Shown in pieces: positions 1 to 4,925 of a DNA stretch of 5,092 nucleotides. The notes below the pieces were generated by a model that was not told the DNA's origin, searched no databases, and was given only the letters and a program-made list of their open reading frames with translations. The stretch is taken from NCBI GenBank assembly GCA_016873355.1, contig VGXK01000184.1, forward strand, positions 1-5,092. The letters run 5' to 3'. Origin of the DNA: Phycisphaerae bacterium. Lineage in GTDB: Bacteria; Planctomycetota; Phycisphaerae; Phycisphaerales; SM1A02. The position numbers and the translations under genes were made by a program. The number at the start of each line of letters is the position of its first letter. The first letter of the stretch is position 1.

Positions 1-460
1 CCACCTTCGGTCGCGGGCGCAGCCGGCCGAGCGCTTCGAGCGTGGCCTTCACCAGGTTCTTCGCATTCGTCGAGCCGTAGCACTTCGTGAGGCAGTCGTG
101 CACGCCGACCATGTCGAGGATGCCGCGCACCGCGGTGCACGCGATGACGCCCGTGCCCGGGCTCGCGGGAATCAGCCGCACCTTGCTCGCGCCGAAGCGG
201 CCTTCCACCTCGTGCGGAATCGTGCGTCCCTCCATGGGGAAGGGCTTCATCTTCCGGCGCGCCTCGCGCTGCGCCTTCTCGATGCTCTGCGGCACCTGGT
301 TGCTCTTGGCGTAGCCGATGCCGACGCGTCCGTTCTTGTCGCCCACCACCACGAGCGCGGAGAAGCTGAAGCGACGGCCGCCGGCCACGGTGCTGCTCGT
401 TCGATAGATGCCGACCGTGGTCGAATCGACATCGGAGGACTGTTCGCTCATGTGATGCAT
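1..460 (-). CDS. rpsE: 30S ribosomal protein S5, N-terminal 153 residues (gene runs off the window)
   Basis: Reading down from the ATG at 460 gives 153 codons with no stop. The peptide starts MHHMSEQSSDVDSTTVGIYR, then shows GGRRFSFSALVVVGDKNGRV (residues 27-46), IPHEVEGRFGASKVRLIPAS, PGTGVIACTAVRGILDMVGV and HDCLTKCYGSTNAKNLVKAT. These are the S5 dsRBD-like domain followed by the ribosomal S5 C-terminal domain. S5 lies by the mRNA entry channel with S3 and S4 and affects decoding accuracy; its N-terminal loop (around residues 20-29) borders the spectinomycin site. In-frame ATGs occur at 460 and 451. A GGAGAAGAAG purine run just upstream favours 460, but 451 is possible. The C-terminal end, and L30/L15 that usually follow, lie outside the window. 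Confidence 0.96.
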   Translation of the reverse strand, partial: MHHMSEQSSDVDSTTVGIYRTSSTVAGGRRFSFSALVVVGDKNGRVGIGYAKSNQVPQSIEKAQREARRKMKPFPMEGRTIPHEVEGRFGASKVRLIPASPGTGVIACTAVRGILDMVGVHDCLTKCYGSTNAKNLVKATLEALGRLRPRPKV

Positions 461-465
461 GGGTG

Positions 466-475
466 CTTCTTCTCC
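466..475 (-). promoter_or_regulatory. Purine-rich ribosome-binding region for S5
   Basis: GGAGAAGAAG ends 5 nt before the ATG at 460; its GGAG part lies 11 nt away. Relative to the second in-frame ATG at 451 the GGAG is 20 nt away, so the upstream ATG is preferred. Confidence 0.55.
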
Positions 476-482
476 GGCGCGG

Positions 483-842
483 TCAGAACGAGAGGCCGCC
501 CTCCCGAGCGGCGTCGGCCAGCGCCTTGACGCGGCCGTGGTATCGGTATCCGTTGCGATCGAAGACGACGGCCTTCACCCCCGCCTTCGTGGCGCGCTCG
601 GCGACGCTCCTGCCGACGATCTTCGCCGCGTCGACGTTCCCGCCCGCCTTCGTGGACGCGGCGCCGTCGCGCGAGCTGGCGCTGGCGAGCGTGCGGCCGG
701 AGAGATCGTCGATCACCTGGGCGTAGATGTGCTTGAGCGAGCGGAAGACGCTGAGGCGCGGACGCGCGGGCGTTCCGCGGATGCGCTGGCGCAATCCCTT
801 CTTGCGTCGGGCTCGTCGCTGGATTCGGATGCTCTGTGCCAT
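483..842 (-). CDS. rplR: 50S ribosomal protein L18
   Basis: This 119-residue protein matches the family's usual 115-120. A strongly basic N-terminal arm (RIQRRARRKKGLRQRIRGT, residues 6-24) precedes the core RPRLSVFRSLKHIYAQVIDD (27-46). The C-terminal family signature is VVFDRNGYRYHGRVKALADA, followed by AREGGLSF (92-119). L18 binds 5S rRNA together with L5 and anchors it in the central protuberance. L5 is encoded four genes upstream in the same block. The ATG at 842 fits the family N-terminus, but only a weak GGA lies upstream. The bases before the start are AGCACCC, the same as before S5. It lies 22 bp before S5. Confidence 0.98.
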   Translation of the reverse strand: MAQSIRIQRRARRKKGLRQRIRGTPARPRLSVFRSLKHIYAQVIDDLSGRTLASASSRDGAASTKAGGNVDAAKIVGRSVAERATKAGVKAVVFDRNGYRYHGRVKALADAAREGGLSF

Positions 843-915
843 GGGTGCTGTTCCGTGAGACTCGATGCGGCGGCGCGTGCGATTCGCTCGGGCGCCGCGT
901 GCGGCGGCGCGTCGA

Positions 916-1467
916 TCAGGCGCCGAAGGCCTTGCCCTTCTTCCTCTGGATGACTTCCTCCGCGTACTTGATGCCCTTGCCGTTGTAGGGCTCGGGCTTG
1001 CGCTGCTGGCGGATCTGGGCCGCGAGCTGGCCCACCTTCTGCCGATCGGCGCCCGTGATGTCGACGAACTGCTGCGTGACGGTGACCGTGACGCCGTCGG
1101 GAATGCCGATCTCGATCGGATCGCAGTAGCCGACGGTGAGCACGATCTTCTTGCCCTGCACCTTCGCGCCCCAGCCCACGCCGATGATCTCGAGCTTCTC
1201 GGCGTAGCCCTTCGTGACGCCCTCGATCGCGGTGGCCACGAGCGCGCGCGTGGTGCCCCAGTACGCGCTGGCGCCGGGCGAGTCCGTCTCCTTCACCGCG
1301 GGTTCGCAGCGAACCTCGTTCGCGGCGGCGGCGACCTTCACTTCGGGTCGATGCGTGAAGGAGATCTTTCCCTTGGGTCCCTGCACGTCGATCACGCGGG
1401 TGGAGGCGTTCACCGCCACCTTCACGCCCGACGGCACGGGAACCGGCTTCTTTCCGATGCGGCTCAT
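916..1467 (-). CDS. rplF: 50S ribosomal protein L6
   Basis: This 183-residue protein compares with 175-180 in most bacteria. It begins MSRIGKKPVPVPSGVKV, the characteristic L6 start. Two related alpha/beta domains follow. The first ends near GTTRALVATAIEGVTKGY (residues 71-88). The second contains LEIIGVGWGAKVQGKKIVL (92-110) and the C-terminal signature PEPYNGKGIKYAEE (158-171). A GYCDP element at 113-117 replaces the more usual GYSHP. L6 binds the sarcin-ricin region of 23S rRNA near the factor-binding site. The ATG at 1467 follows AGAGGAAG, unusually close to the start. It is 24 bp after S8 and 73 bp before L18. Confidence 0.98.
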   Translation of the reverse strand: MSRIGKKPVPVPSGVKVAVNASTRVIDVQGPKGKISFTHRPEVKVAAAANEVRCEPAVKETDSPGASAYWGTTRALVATAIEGVTKGYAEKLEIIGVGWGAKVQGKKIVLTVGYCDPIEIGIPDGVTVTVTQQFVDITGADRQKVGQLAAQIRQQRKPEPYNGKGIKYAEEVIQRKKGKAFGA

Positions 1468-1469
1468 GG

Positions 1470-1477
1470 CTTCCTCT
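1470..1477 (-). promoter_or_regulatory. Shine-Dalgarno for L6
   Basis: AGAGGAAG ends only two bases before the ATG at 1467. The AGAGG part alone gives a spacing of 5 nt, which is short but workable. Confidence 0.6.
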
Positions 1478-1491
1478 CGTTCGCGCCCCGC

Positions 1492-1890
1492 TCAGCAGAC
1501 GGTGGCGACGACCTCTCCTCCGATGTTCACTTCGCGGCACTTGCGGTCGCTCATCACGCCGCGACTCGTCGACACGATCGAGATGCCCAGGCCCTGGAGC
1601 GGCTTGGGCAGATCGTCGACTCCCTTGTAGACGCGGCAGCCGGTGCGGCTCACGCGCTGGATTTCGTTGATGATCTGCTCGCCGCGCGTTCCGTACTTGA
1701 GGTCGACGCGGATGAGTCCCTGTCGGCCGTCCTCGACGAGGTCGAAGCCCTTGATGTAGCCCTCGTCCGTGAGCACGCGCGCGACGCCAAGGTTGAGCTT
1801 GTTCTTCACGCAGAGCACGGTCTTCGAGCGGTTCCGCAGTGCGTTGCGGATGCGGGTGAGCATGTCGGCGGTGAGGTCATGCAGCGGCAT
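1492..1890 (-). CDS. rpsH: 30S ribosomal protein S8
   Basis: This 132-residue protein is of normal family length (about 130). ADMLTRIRNALRNRSKTV near the N-terminus (residues 8-25) and GISIVSTSRGVMSDRKCRE (102-120) are the family hallmarks, followed by the usual NIGGEVV. S8 binds helix 21 of 16S rRNA and organises the central domain of the 30S platform. In E. coli it also represses the spc operon by binding its mRNA near the L5 start. The final residue is Cys (ATVC), where most S8 proteins end in an aromatic residue, commonly VW. The ATG at 1890 has a good GAGGAA site 7 nt upstream. It lies 24 bp before L6. Confidence 0.98.
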   Translation of the reverse strand: MPLHDLTADMLTRIRNALRNRSKTVLCVKNKLNLGVARVLTDEGYIKGFDLVEDGRQGLIRVDLKYGTRGEQIINEIQRVSRTGCRVYKGVDDLPKPLQGLGISIVSTSRGVMSDRKCREVNIGGEVVATVC

Positions 1891-1897
1891 GGGTTGA

Positions 1898-1903
1898 TTC
1901 CTC
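1898..1903 (-). promoter_or_regulatory. Shine-Dalgarno for S8
   Basis: GAGGAA lies 7 nt before the ATG at 1890, at a standard spacing within the 54-bp S14/S8 spacer. Confidence 0.75.
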
Positions 1904-1944
1904 GTTGATCGCGTGGTTCGAGAGTGCGGTTCGCCGTCGATGCA

Positions 1945-2130
1945 TCACCAGGACGCCTTGCGCATGCCGGGCACCATGCCCTGGAGCGCGAGCTCGCGGA
2001 GCAGGATGCGGCTGATGCGGAACTTGCGATACACGCCGCGGCTGCGGCCGGTGATCTCGCAGCGGTGCTGCTTCCGCGTGGAGAACTTGGGGGTTCGCTT
2101 CATCTTGGCGAAGACGCGCTTGCTGGCCAT
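1945..2130 (-). CDS. rpsN: 30S ribosomal protein S14, short form lacking most zinc ligands
   Basis: This 61-residue protein has exactly the length of the zinc-binding (type Z) S14. The frame of conserved residues is intact: KRTPKFSTR (residues 11-19), VYRKFRISRILLREL (33-47) and the universal GMRKASW terminus (55-61). In type Z proteins C24, C27, C40 and C43 form a zinc ribbon. Here only C24 remains; the other three are Thr27, Ser40 and Leu43, so the zinc site cannot form. S14 binds the 3' major domain of 16S rRNA in the 30S head beside S3 and S10. The ATG at 2130 gives the family start, but the upstream bases (CTCGAGACCCGAACC) hold no convincing Shine-Dalgarno. It lies 78 bp after L5 and 54 bp before S8. 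Confidence 0.97.
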   Translation of the reverse strand: MASKRVFAKMKRTPKFSTRKQHRCEITGRSRGVYRKFRISRILLRELALQGMVPGMRKASW

Positions 2131-2182
2131 GGTTCGGGTCTCGAGTCGGTGCGTTGGGGTTCGGTGCGGAATTCGTGGGTTG

Positions 2183-2198
2183 CGTCGATCGATCGACG
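2183..2198. repeat. 16-bp perfect palindrome between L5 and S14
   Basis: CGTCGATCGATCGACG equals its own reverse complement and starts 10 bp downstream of the L5 stop codon. In RNA it could form a six-pair stem with a UCGA loop. No U-tract follows on the mRNA strand, so it is not an intrinsic terminator. Its function is unknown, and it may be a chance palindrome. Confidence 0.6.
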
Positions 2199-2208
2199 GG
2201 ATGCGATC

Positions 2209-3093
2209 TCAGGCCTTCGCCGGTTCCGCGCGGCGCTGCTGCGACGGTTCGGGTCGCACGAAGGGCATGCCGAGGCGGTCGAGCACGAAGCGGCTCATGG
2301 CCGGCGTGCTGCGATCGAAGACGAGGTTGATGTTCATGCCGTGCGTGTGGACGACGTTCGCCATGTTGATCTCGGGCCAGACGGCCTGTTCCGAGAGGCC
2401 GAACGCCCACGAGCCGGACTTGTCGAAGGACTTGTCGTTCACGCCGCGGAAGTCCTTGATTCGCGGAATGGCGAGGTTGATGAGCCGGTCGAGGAAGTGC
2501 CACATGCGGTCGCGACGCAGCGTGACCATGAAGGCGCTCGGCGCGCCCTCGCGCACCTTGAAGTTCGCCACCGACTTGCGGGCCTTCACCATCACCGGCT
2601 TCTGTCCGGTGATCTTCATGTAGGTGTCGATGACGGCGTCGCGATACTCGGGCTTGAGCTTCTGGTTCTCGAGCACCTTGCCGACGCCGGTGTTCACCAT
2701 GATCTTGGCGAGCTTGGGAACCTGGTGACGGTTCTCGAGCTTGAACTCGCTCATGACCGCGGGCATGACCTCTTCCCGGAACTTCTGCTCGAGTCGCGGC
2801 ACGGGATGGGCCCGCTTGCCGGGAACGTGCGGAGCGCGCGGCGCCTGCGGCTCGCGCGGTGCCTTGCCTTCGCCGTCGCCGCGCTTCTTGCCGGCGTCCT
2901 TGCCTTCCCTGGCTCCTTCCTTGCCGGCGCCCTCCTTGCGGGGCTTGCCTTCGTGCGACTTGCCCTCGCGCGACTTCCCCTCGGGCGCGTTCGCGTCCGC
3001 GGACTTCGCCTCGGGCGACTTCGCCTCGGCAGCGCCCTCGTCGCGGGGCTTCGCGTCCCTGGCTTCCTTCGGTTCCTTCTGCTCTTCGGACAT
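2209..3093 (-). CDS. rplE: 50S ribosomal protein L5 with a long disordered N-terminal extension
   Basis: The protein has 294 residues against about 180 for ordinary L5. Residues ~98-280 are a normal L5 core, with VPKLAKIMVNTGVGKV (125-140), GQKPVMVKARKSVANFKVRE (163-182), MWHFLDRLINLAIPRIKDF (197-215) and a terminal LDRLGMPFVR. L5 binds 5S rRNA and builds the central protuberance, contacting S13 across bridge B1b and P-site tRNA. Residues 1-97 are an added segment of Lys, Glu, Ala, Gly, Pro and Arg with no Leu, Ile, Phe, Trp, Tyr, Cys or Thr. It includes pentapeptide repeats at 22-51 and is almost certainly disordered. The ATG at 3093 is supported by GAGGT six bases upstream and by its position 33 bp after L24. 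The first later Met is residue 110, inside the first core helix, so a shorter ATG start would damage the fold. A 14-residue Gln/Arg/Glu/Ala tail follows the core. Confidence 0.95.
   Translation of the reverse strand: MSEEQKEPKEARDAKPRDEGAAEAKSPEAKSADANAPEGKSREGKSHEGKPRKEGAGKEGAREGKDAGKKRGDGEGKAPREPQAPRAPHVPGKRAHPVPRLEQKFREEVMPAVMSEFKLENRHQVPKLAKIMVNTGVGKVLENQKLKPEYRDAVIDTYMKITGQKPVMVKARKSVANFKVREGAPSAFMVTLRRDRMWHFLDRLINLAIPRIKDFRGVNDKSFDKSGSWAFGLSEQAVWPEINMANVVHTHGMNINLVFDRSTPAMSRFVLDRLGMPFVRPEPSQQRRAEPAKA
2941..3030 (-). repeat. Six 15-bp tandem units encoding pentapeptides in the L5 extension
   Basis: Residues 22-51 of L5 divide into six five-residue units: AEAKS, PEAKS, ADANA, PEGKS, REGKS and HEGKP. 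The consensus is x-E-(A/G)-K-S. The DNA is repetitive too: on the plus strand GCGACTT followed by a variable base or two and CCTCG recurs at 15-bp spacing, with the ADANA unit the most diverged. Less regular K-E-G-A and E-G-K variants continue to about residue 70. The pattern suggests expansion by replication slippage in frame. Confidence 0.85.
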
Positions 3094-3099
3094 GGGTGG

Positions 3100-3104
3100 A
3101 CCTC
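3100..3104 (-). promoter_or_regulatory. Shine-Dalgarno for L5
   Basis: GAGGT lies 6 nt before the ATG at 3093. It supports translation of L5 from this codon, and therefore the reality of the N-terminal extension. Confidence 0.65.
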
Positions 3105-3126
3105 GTTCTCGCTCGCTCGAATCGGA

Positions 3127-3474
3127 TCAGCCGGCGCGACGCGCGTTGCGCGGACGGTGGAGCACGTGGAGCTCGGAGCCGCCGCGGGCGGCGACCCGCA
3201 CCTTCGTGCCGTCGCTCTTCACGGCGAACCGCACGCGCGTGGGCTTGCCGTCGACGACGGGGCTCACGTTCGATGAATGGATGGGGAACTCGCGGCGCAC
3301 GCTGCTTCCCTGCGGGCGCTGCTGCGTGGGACGCAGGTGCTTCGTGCGGACGTTGACGCCCTTCACGACCACGCGCTCGCCGTCGGCGACGACCGCAAGC
3401 ACTTCGCCGGTGGCGCCCTTGTCGTTGCCGGCGGTCACGACGACCAGATCACCCTTGCGTACATGTCGCGGCAT
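3127..3474 (-). CDS. rplX: 50S ribosomal protein L24
   Basis: This 115-residue protein is slightly longer than the 103-105 usual in bacteria. The N-terminal KOW motif is clear: VRKGDLVVVTAGNDKGATGE (residues 5-24) followed by V, then VVVKGVNVRTKHLRP, the canonical L24 continuation. IHSSNVSPV around residues 65-73 matches the family's I-x-x-SNV element. The tail is basic and probably flexible, ending RPRNARRAG. L24 is an early 50S assembly initiator that binds domain I of 23S rRNA near the tunnel exit. The ATG at 3474 is preceded by the best Shine-Dalgarno in the window, GGAGGTGG, which lies inside the last codons of L14, so L24 translation is probably coupled to L14. Confidence 0.97.
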   Translation of the reverse strand: MPRHVRKGDLVVVTAGNDKGATGEVLAVVADGERVVVKGVNVRTKHLRPTQQRPQGSSVRREFPIHSSNVSPVVDGKPTRVRFAVKSDGTKVRVAARGGSELHVLHRPRNARRAG

Positions 3475-3477
3475 GAC

Positions 3478-3864
3478 TCAGACCACCTCCGATGCGAGGG
3501 ACACGATCTTCATGTAGTTCTTCTCGCGCAGCTCGCGGGCGACGGCGCCGAAGATGCGGGTGCCGCGCGGATTGCCGTCGTTGTCGATCAGCACGCAGGC
3601 GTTCGAGTCGAATCGCACGTAGCTGCCGTCGTCGCGGCGCGTGGGATACGAGCAGCGCACGATCACGGCCTTCACCTTGTCGCCGGTCTTCACGTCCCCG
3701 GTGGGAAGGGCGCGCTTGACGGTGCAGACGACCTTGTCGCCCACGCCCATCGTGACGCGGCGGAACTTGCCCTTGGCCGTGCTCACGCCGAGCACGCCGA
3801 TGACCATGGCTTCCTTGGCGCCCGAATTGTCGGCGACGACGAGTCTCGTTTCCTTCTGGATCAT
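3478..3864 (-). CDS. rplN: 50S ribosomal protein L14
   Basis: This 128-residue protein compares with about 122-123 in most bacteria. It starts MIQKETRLVVADNSGAK, the near-universal L14 N-terminus, followed by VRFDSNACVLI (residues 83-93), GTRIFG (101-106) and a MKIVSLASEVV terminus. The extra residues sit in the loop after VLGVSTAKGKFRR. The frame stays open upstream to 3963, but those 33 added residues do not resemble L14 and only mirror S17 in another frame. The ATG at 3864 has a strong GAGGAGG site 7 nt upstream, which settles the start. L14 binds 23S rRNA at the subunit interface, contacts 16S rRNA in bridges B5 and B8, and is where the silencing factor RsfS docks. It overlaps S17 by 4 bp and is 3 bp from L24. 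Confidence 0.98.
   Translation of the reverse strand: MIQKETRLVVADNSGAKEAMVIGVLGVSTAKGKFRRVTMGVGDKVVCTVKRALPTGDVKTGDKVKAVIVRCSYPTRRDDGSYVRFDSNACVLIDNDGNPRGTRIFGAVARELREKNYMKIVSLASEVV
3483..3490 (-). promoter_or_regulatory. Strong Shine-Dalgarno for L24, inside the L14 3' end
   Basis: GGAGGTGG lies 8 nt before the L24 ATG. It sits within the last codons of L14, so ribosomes finishing L14 expose it. It is the best match to the anti-Shine-Dalgarno in the window. Confidence 0.85.
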
Positions 3865-4178
3865 CGAGCGGCCTCCTCGGTGACGATGGGCTCCACCGGC
3901 TCCGCCGCACGCTCGACGACGCGGACGAGGATCCAGCTCTTCGTCCGCGAGATCGGGCGGCACTCGGCGATCTCCACGCGGTCGCCCGACTTCGACTCGT
4001 TCTTCTCGTCGTGCACGTGCAGGCGGGTTCGCTTGCGCACGTACTTGCCGTACTTGGGGTGCTTCGAGAGGAACGGAAGCACGACCGTGCGCGTCTTGTC
4101 GCGCGCGGCGCTCTCCACGATGCCGACGCGGCGCGGGCTCTTCGGCGGGACGTCGATGGGTCGTCGATTGCTGGTCAC
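3861..4178 (-). CDS. rpsQ: 30S ribosomal protein S17
   Basis: This 105-residue protein is longer than the usual 80-90. The OB-fold core begins around RRVGIVESAARDKTRTVVL (residues 16-34). It then shows KHPKYGKYVRKRTRLHVHDE (39-58) and GDRVEIAECRPISRTKSW (65-82), which is the family signature region. The start is a GTG at 4176-4178; there is no internal Met at all, and an AGGAAG ribosome-binding site lies 8 nt upstream. The start overlaps the L29 stop as GTGA. Beyond the core there is an N-terminal leader of about 15 residues (TSNRRPIDVPPKSP) and an acidic C-terminal tail (AAEPVEPIVTEEAAR). S17 is a primary 16S rRNA-binding protein that acts in early 30S assembly. Its stop overlaps the L14 start as ATGA. 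Confidence 0.96.
   Translation of the reverse strand: MTSNRRPIDVPPKSPRRVGIVESAARDKTRTVVLPFLSKHPKYGKYVRKRTRLHVHDEKNESKSGDRVEIAECRPISRTKSWILVRVVERAAEPVEPIVTEEAAR
3872..3878 (-). promoter_or_regulatory. Shine-Dalgarno for L14
   Basis: GAGGAGG lies 7 nt before the ATG at 3864, inside the S17 3' end. It decides the L14 start against the longer open frame that reaches 3963. Confidence 0.85.
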
Positions 4179-4417
4179 GGGGCGTTCTTCCTGCCGGCGG
4201 TCGCGGCGGAGGCGGTCGTCAGGGTGCGGGCGCGCGCCTCGGTCCTGAGGCGCGCGATCTCCTTGCGAAGCTTCTTGAACTGCGAGGTGTCGGCGATCTT
4301 CTCGGTGACCGCCTGGCTGCGGAGATCGAAGAGCGAGCGCTGCGCCGCCTTCACCTCCGCCTCGATCTTGTCGAGGGCGTACTTGCGGATCTCCGAGGCC
4401 TTCGTGGTCTTGCTCAT
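4175..4417 (-). CDS. rpmC: 50S ribosomal protein L29
   Basis: This small protein has 80 residues, somewhat longer than the usual 60-70. The fold is a helical hairpin: EIRKYALDKIEAEVKAAQRS (residues 9-28) for helix one, and FKKLRKEIARLRTE (47-60), which carries the L29 family signature, for helix two. The extra length is a C-terminal tail of about 18 residues rich in Ala, Thr and basic residues (TLTTASAATAGRKNAP). L29 lies by the polypeptide exit tunnel next to L23 and helps form the docking site for trigger factor and SRP. No clear Shine-Dalgarno precedes the ATG at 4417. The ten bases before it read GACCACGACC. Its stop codon overlaps the S17 start by 4 bp, which suggests translational coupling. 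Confidence 0.96.
   Translation of the reverse strand: MSKTTKASEIRKYALDKIEAEVKAAQRSLFDLRSQAVTEKIADTSQFKKLRKEIARLRTEARARTLTTASAATAGRKNAP
4187..4192 (-). promoter_or_regulatory. Shine-Dalgarno for S17 (GTG start)
   Basis: AGGAAG lies 8 nt before the GTG at 4178, inside the L29 3' end. It supports the non-ATG start, as no Met codon occurs elsewhere in the S17 frame. Confidence 0.7.
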
Positions 4418-4427
4418 GGTCGTGGTC
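4418..4427 (-). repeat. GACCACGACC copy directly before the L29 start
   Basis: This is the second copy of the 10-mer seen in the S3/L16 spacer. Here it abuts the L29 ATG and takes the place where a Shine-Dalgarno would be expected. Its meaning is unknown. Confidence 0.5.
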
Positions 4428-4439
4428 CGTTCTCGTGCG

Positions 4440-4859
<420 letters not shown>

Positions 4860-4884
4860 GGGGTTCTCTCGTCTCGATCGTGTC

Positions 4885-4894
4885 GGTCGTGGTC
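4885..4894 (-). repeat. GACCACGACC copy in the S3/L16 spacer
   Basis: This 10-mer occurs in the 66-bp spacer before L16 and again directly before the L29 ATG. The bases just upstream are also alike (GAACG in both). The same spacer carries CGAGACGA twice, at 4869-4876 and 4897-4904. Confidence 0.5.
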
Positions 4895-4925
4895 GTTCGT
4901 CTCGGAGCGATGCTCGGCGTTCGCC

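Noticed and set aside
843..915. A small gene or terminator in the 73-bp L6/L18 spacer
   Set aside because: No start with a ribosome-binding site and no family match; the repeated GCG/CGC runs give some pairing but no stem followed by a U-tract.
713..1540. A 275-codon minus-strand frame overlapping L6 and L18
   Set aside because: It is a different frame of the same strand through L6 and into L18, and its product is Arg/Gly/His-rich with no family resemblance.
3094..3126. An S8-binding feedback site before L5, as in the E. coli spc operon
   Set aside because: The 33-bp spacer and first L5 codons show no clear helix-21-like internal loop by eye, and the repeat-encoding 5' end of L5 differs from E. 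coli. Autoregulation may exist but cannot be supported here.
1924..3276. A 450-codon open frame on the plus strand, flanked by others at 865-1908 and 3277-4248 that nearly tile the strand
   Set aside because: All lie antisense to clearly conserved ribosomal-protein genes, their peptides are Arg/Ala/Leu/His-rich with no recognisable domain, and high G+C with G/C-biased third positions naturally removes stops from the opposite strand.
3478..3963. A longer L14 with 33 extra N-terminal residues
   Set aside because: The added part overlaps S17, does not resemble L14, and the internal ATG at 3864 has both the strong GAGGAGG site and the conserved MIQKETRL start.
4860..4925. A promoter in the S3/L16 spacer
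   Set aside because: No convincing -35/-10 pair on the minus strand; the spacer is short, G+C-rich and nearly free of T on the mRNA strand.
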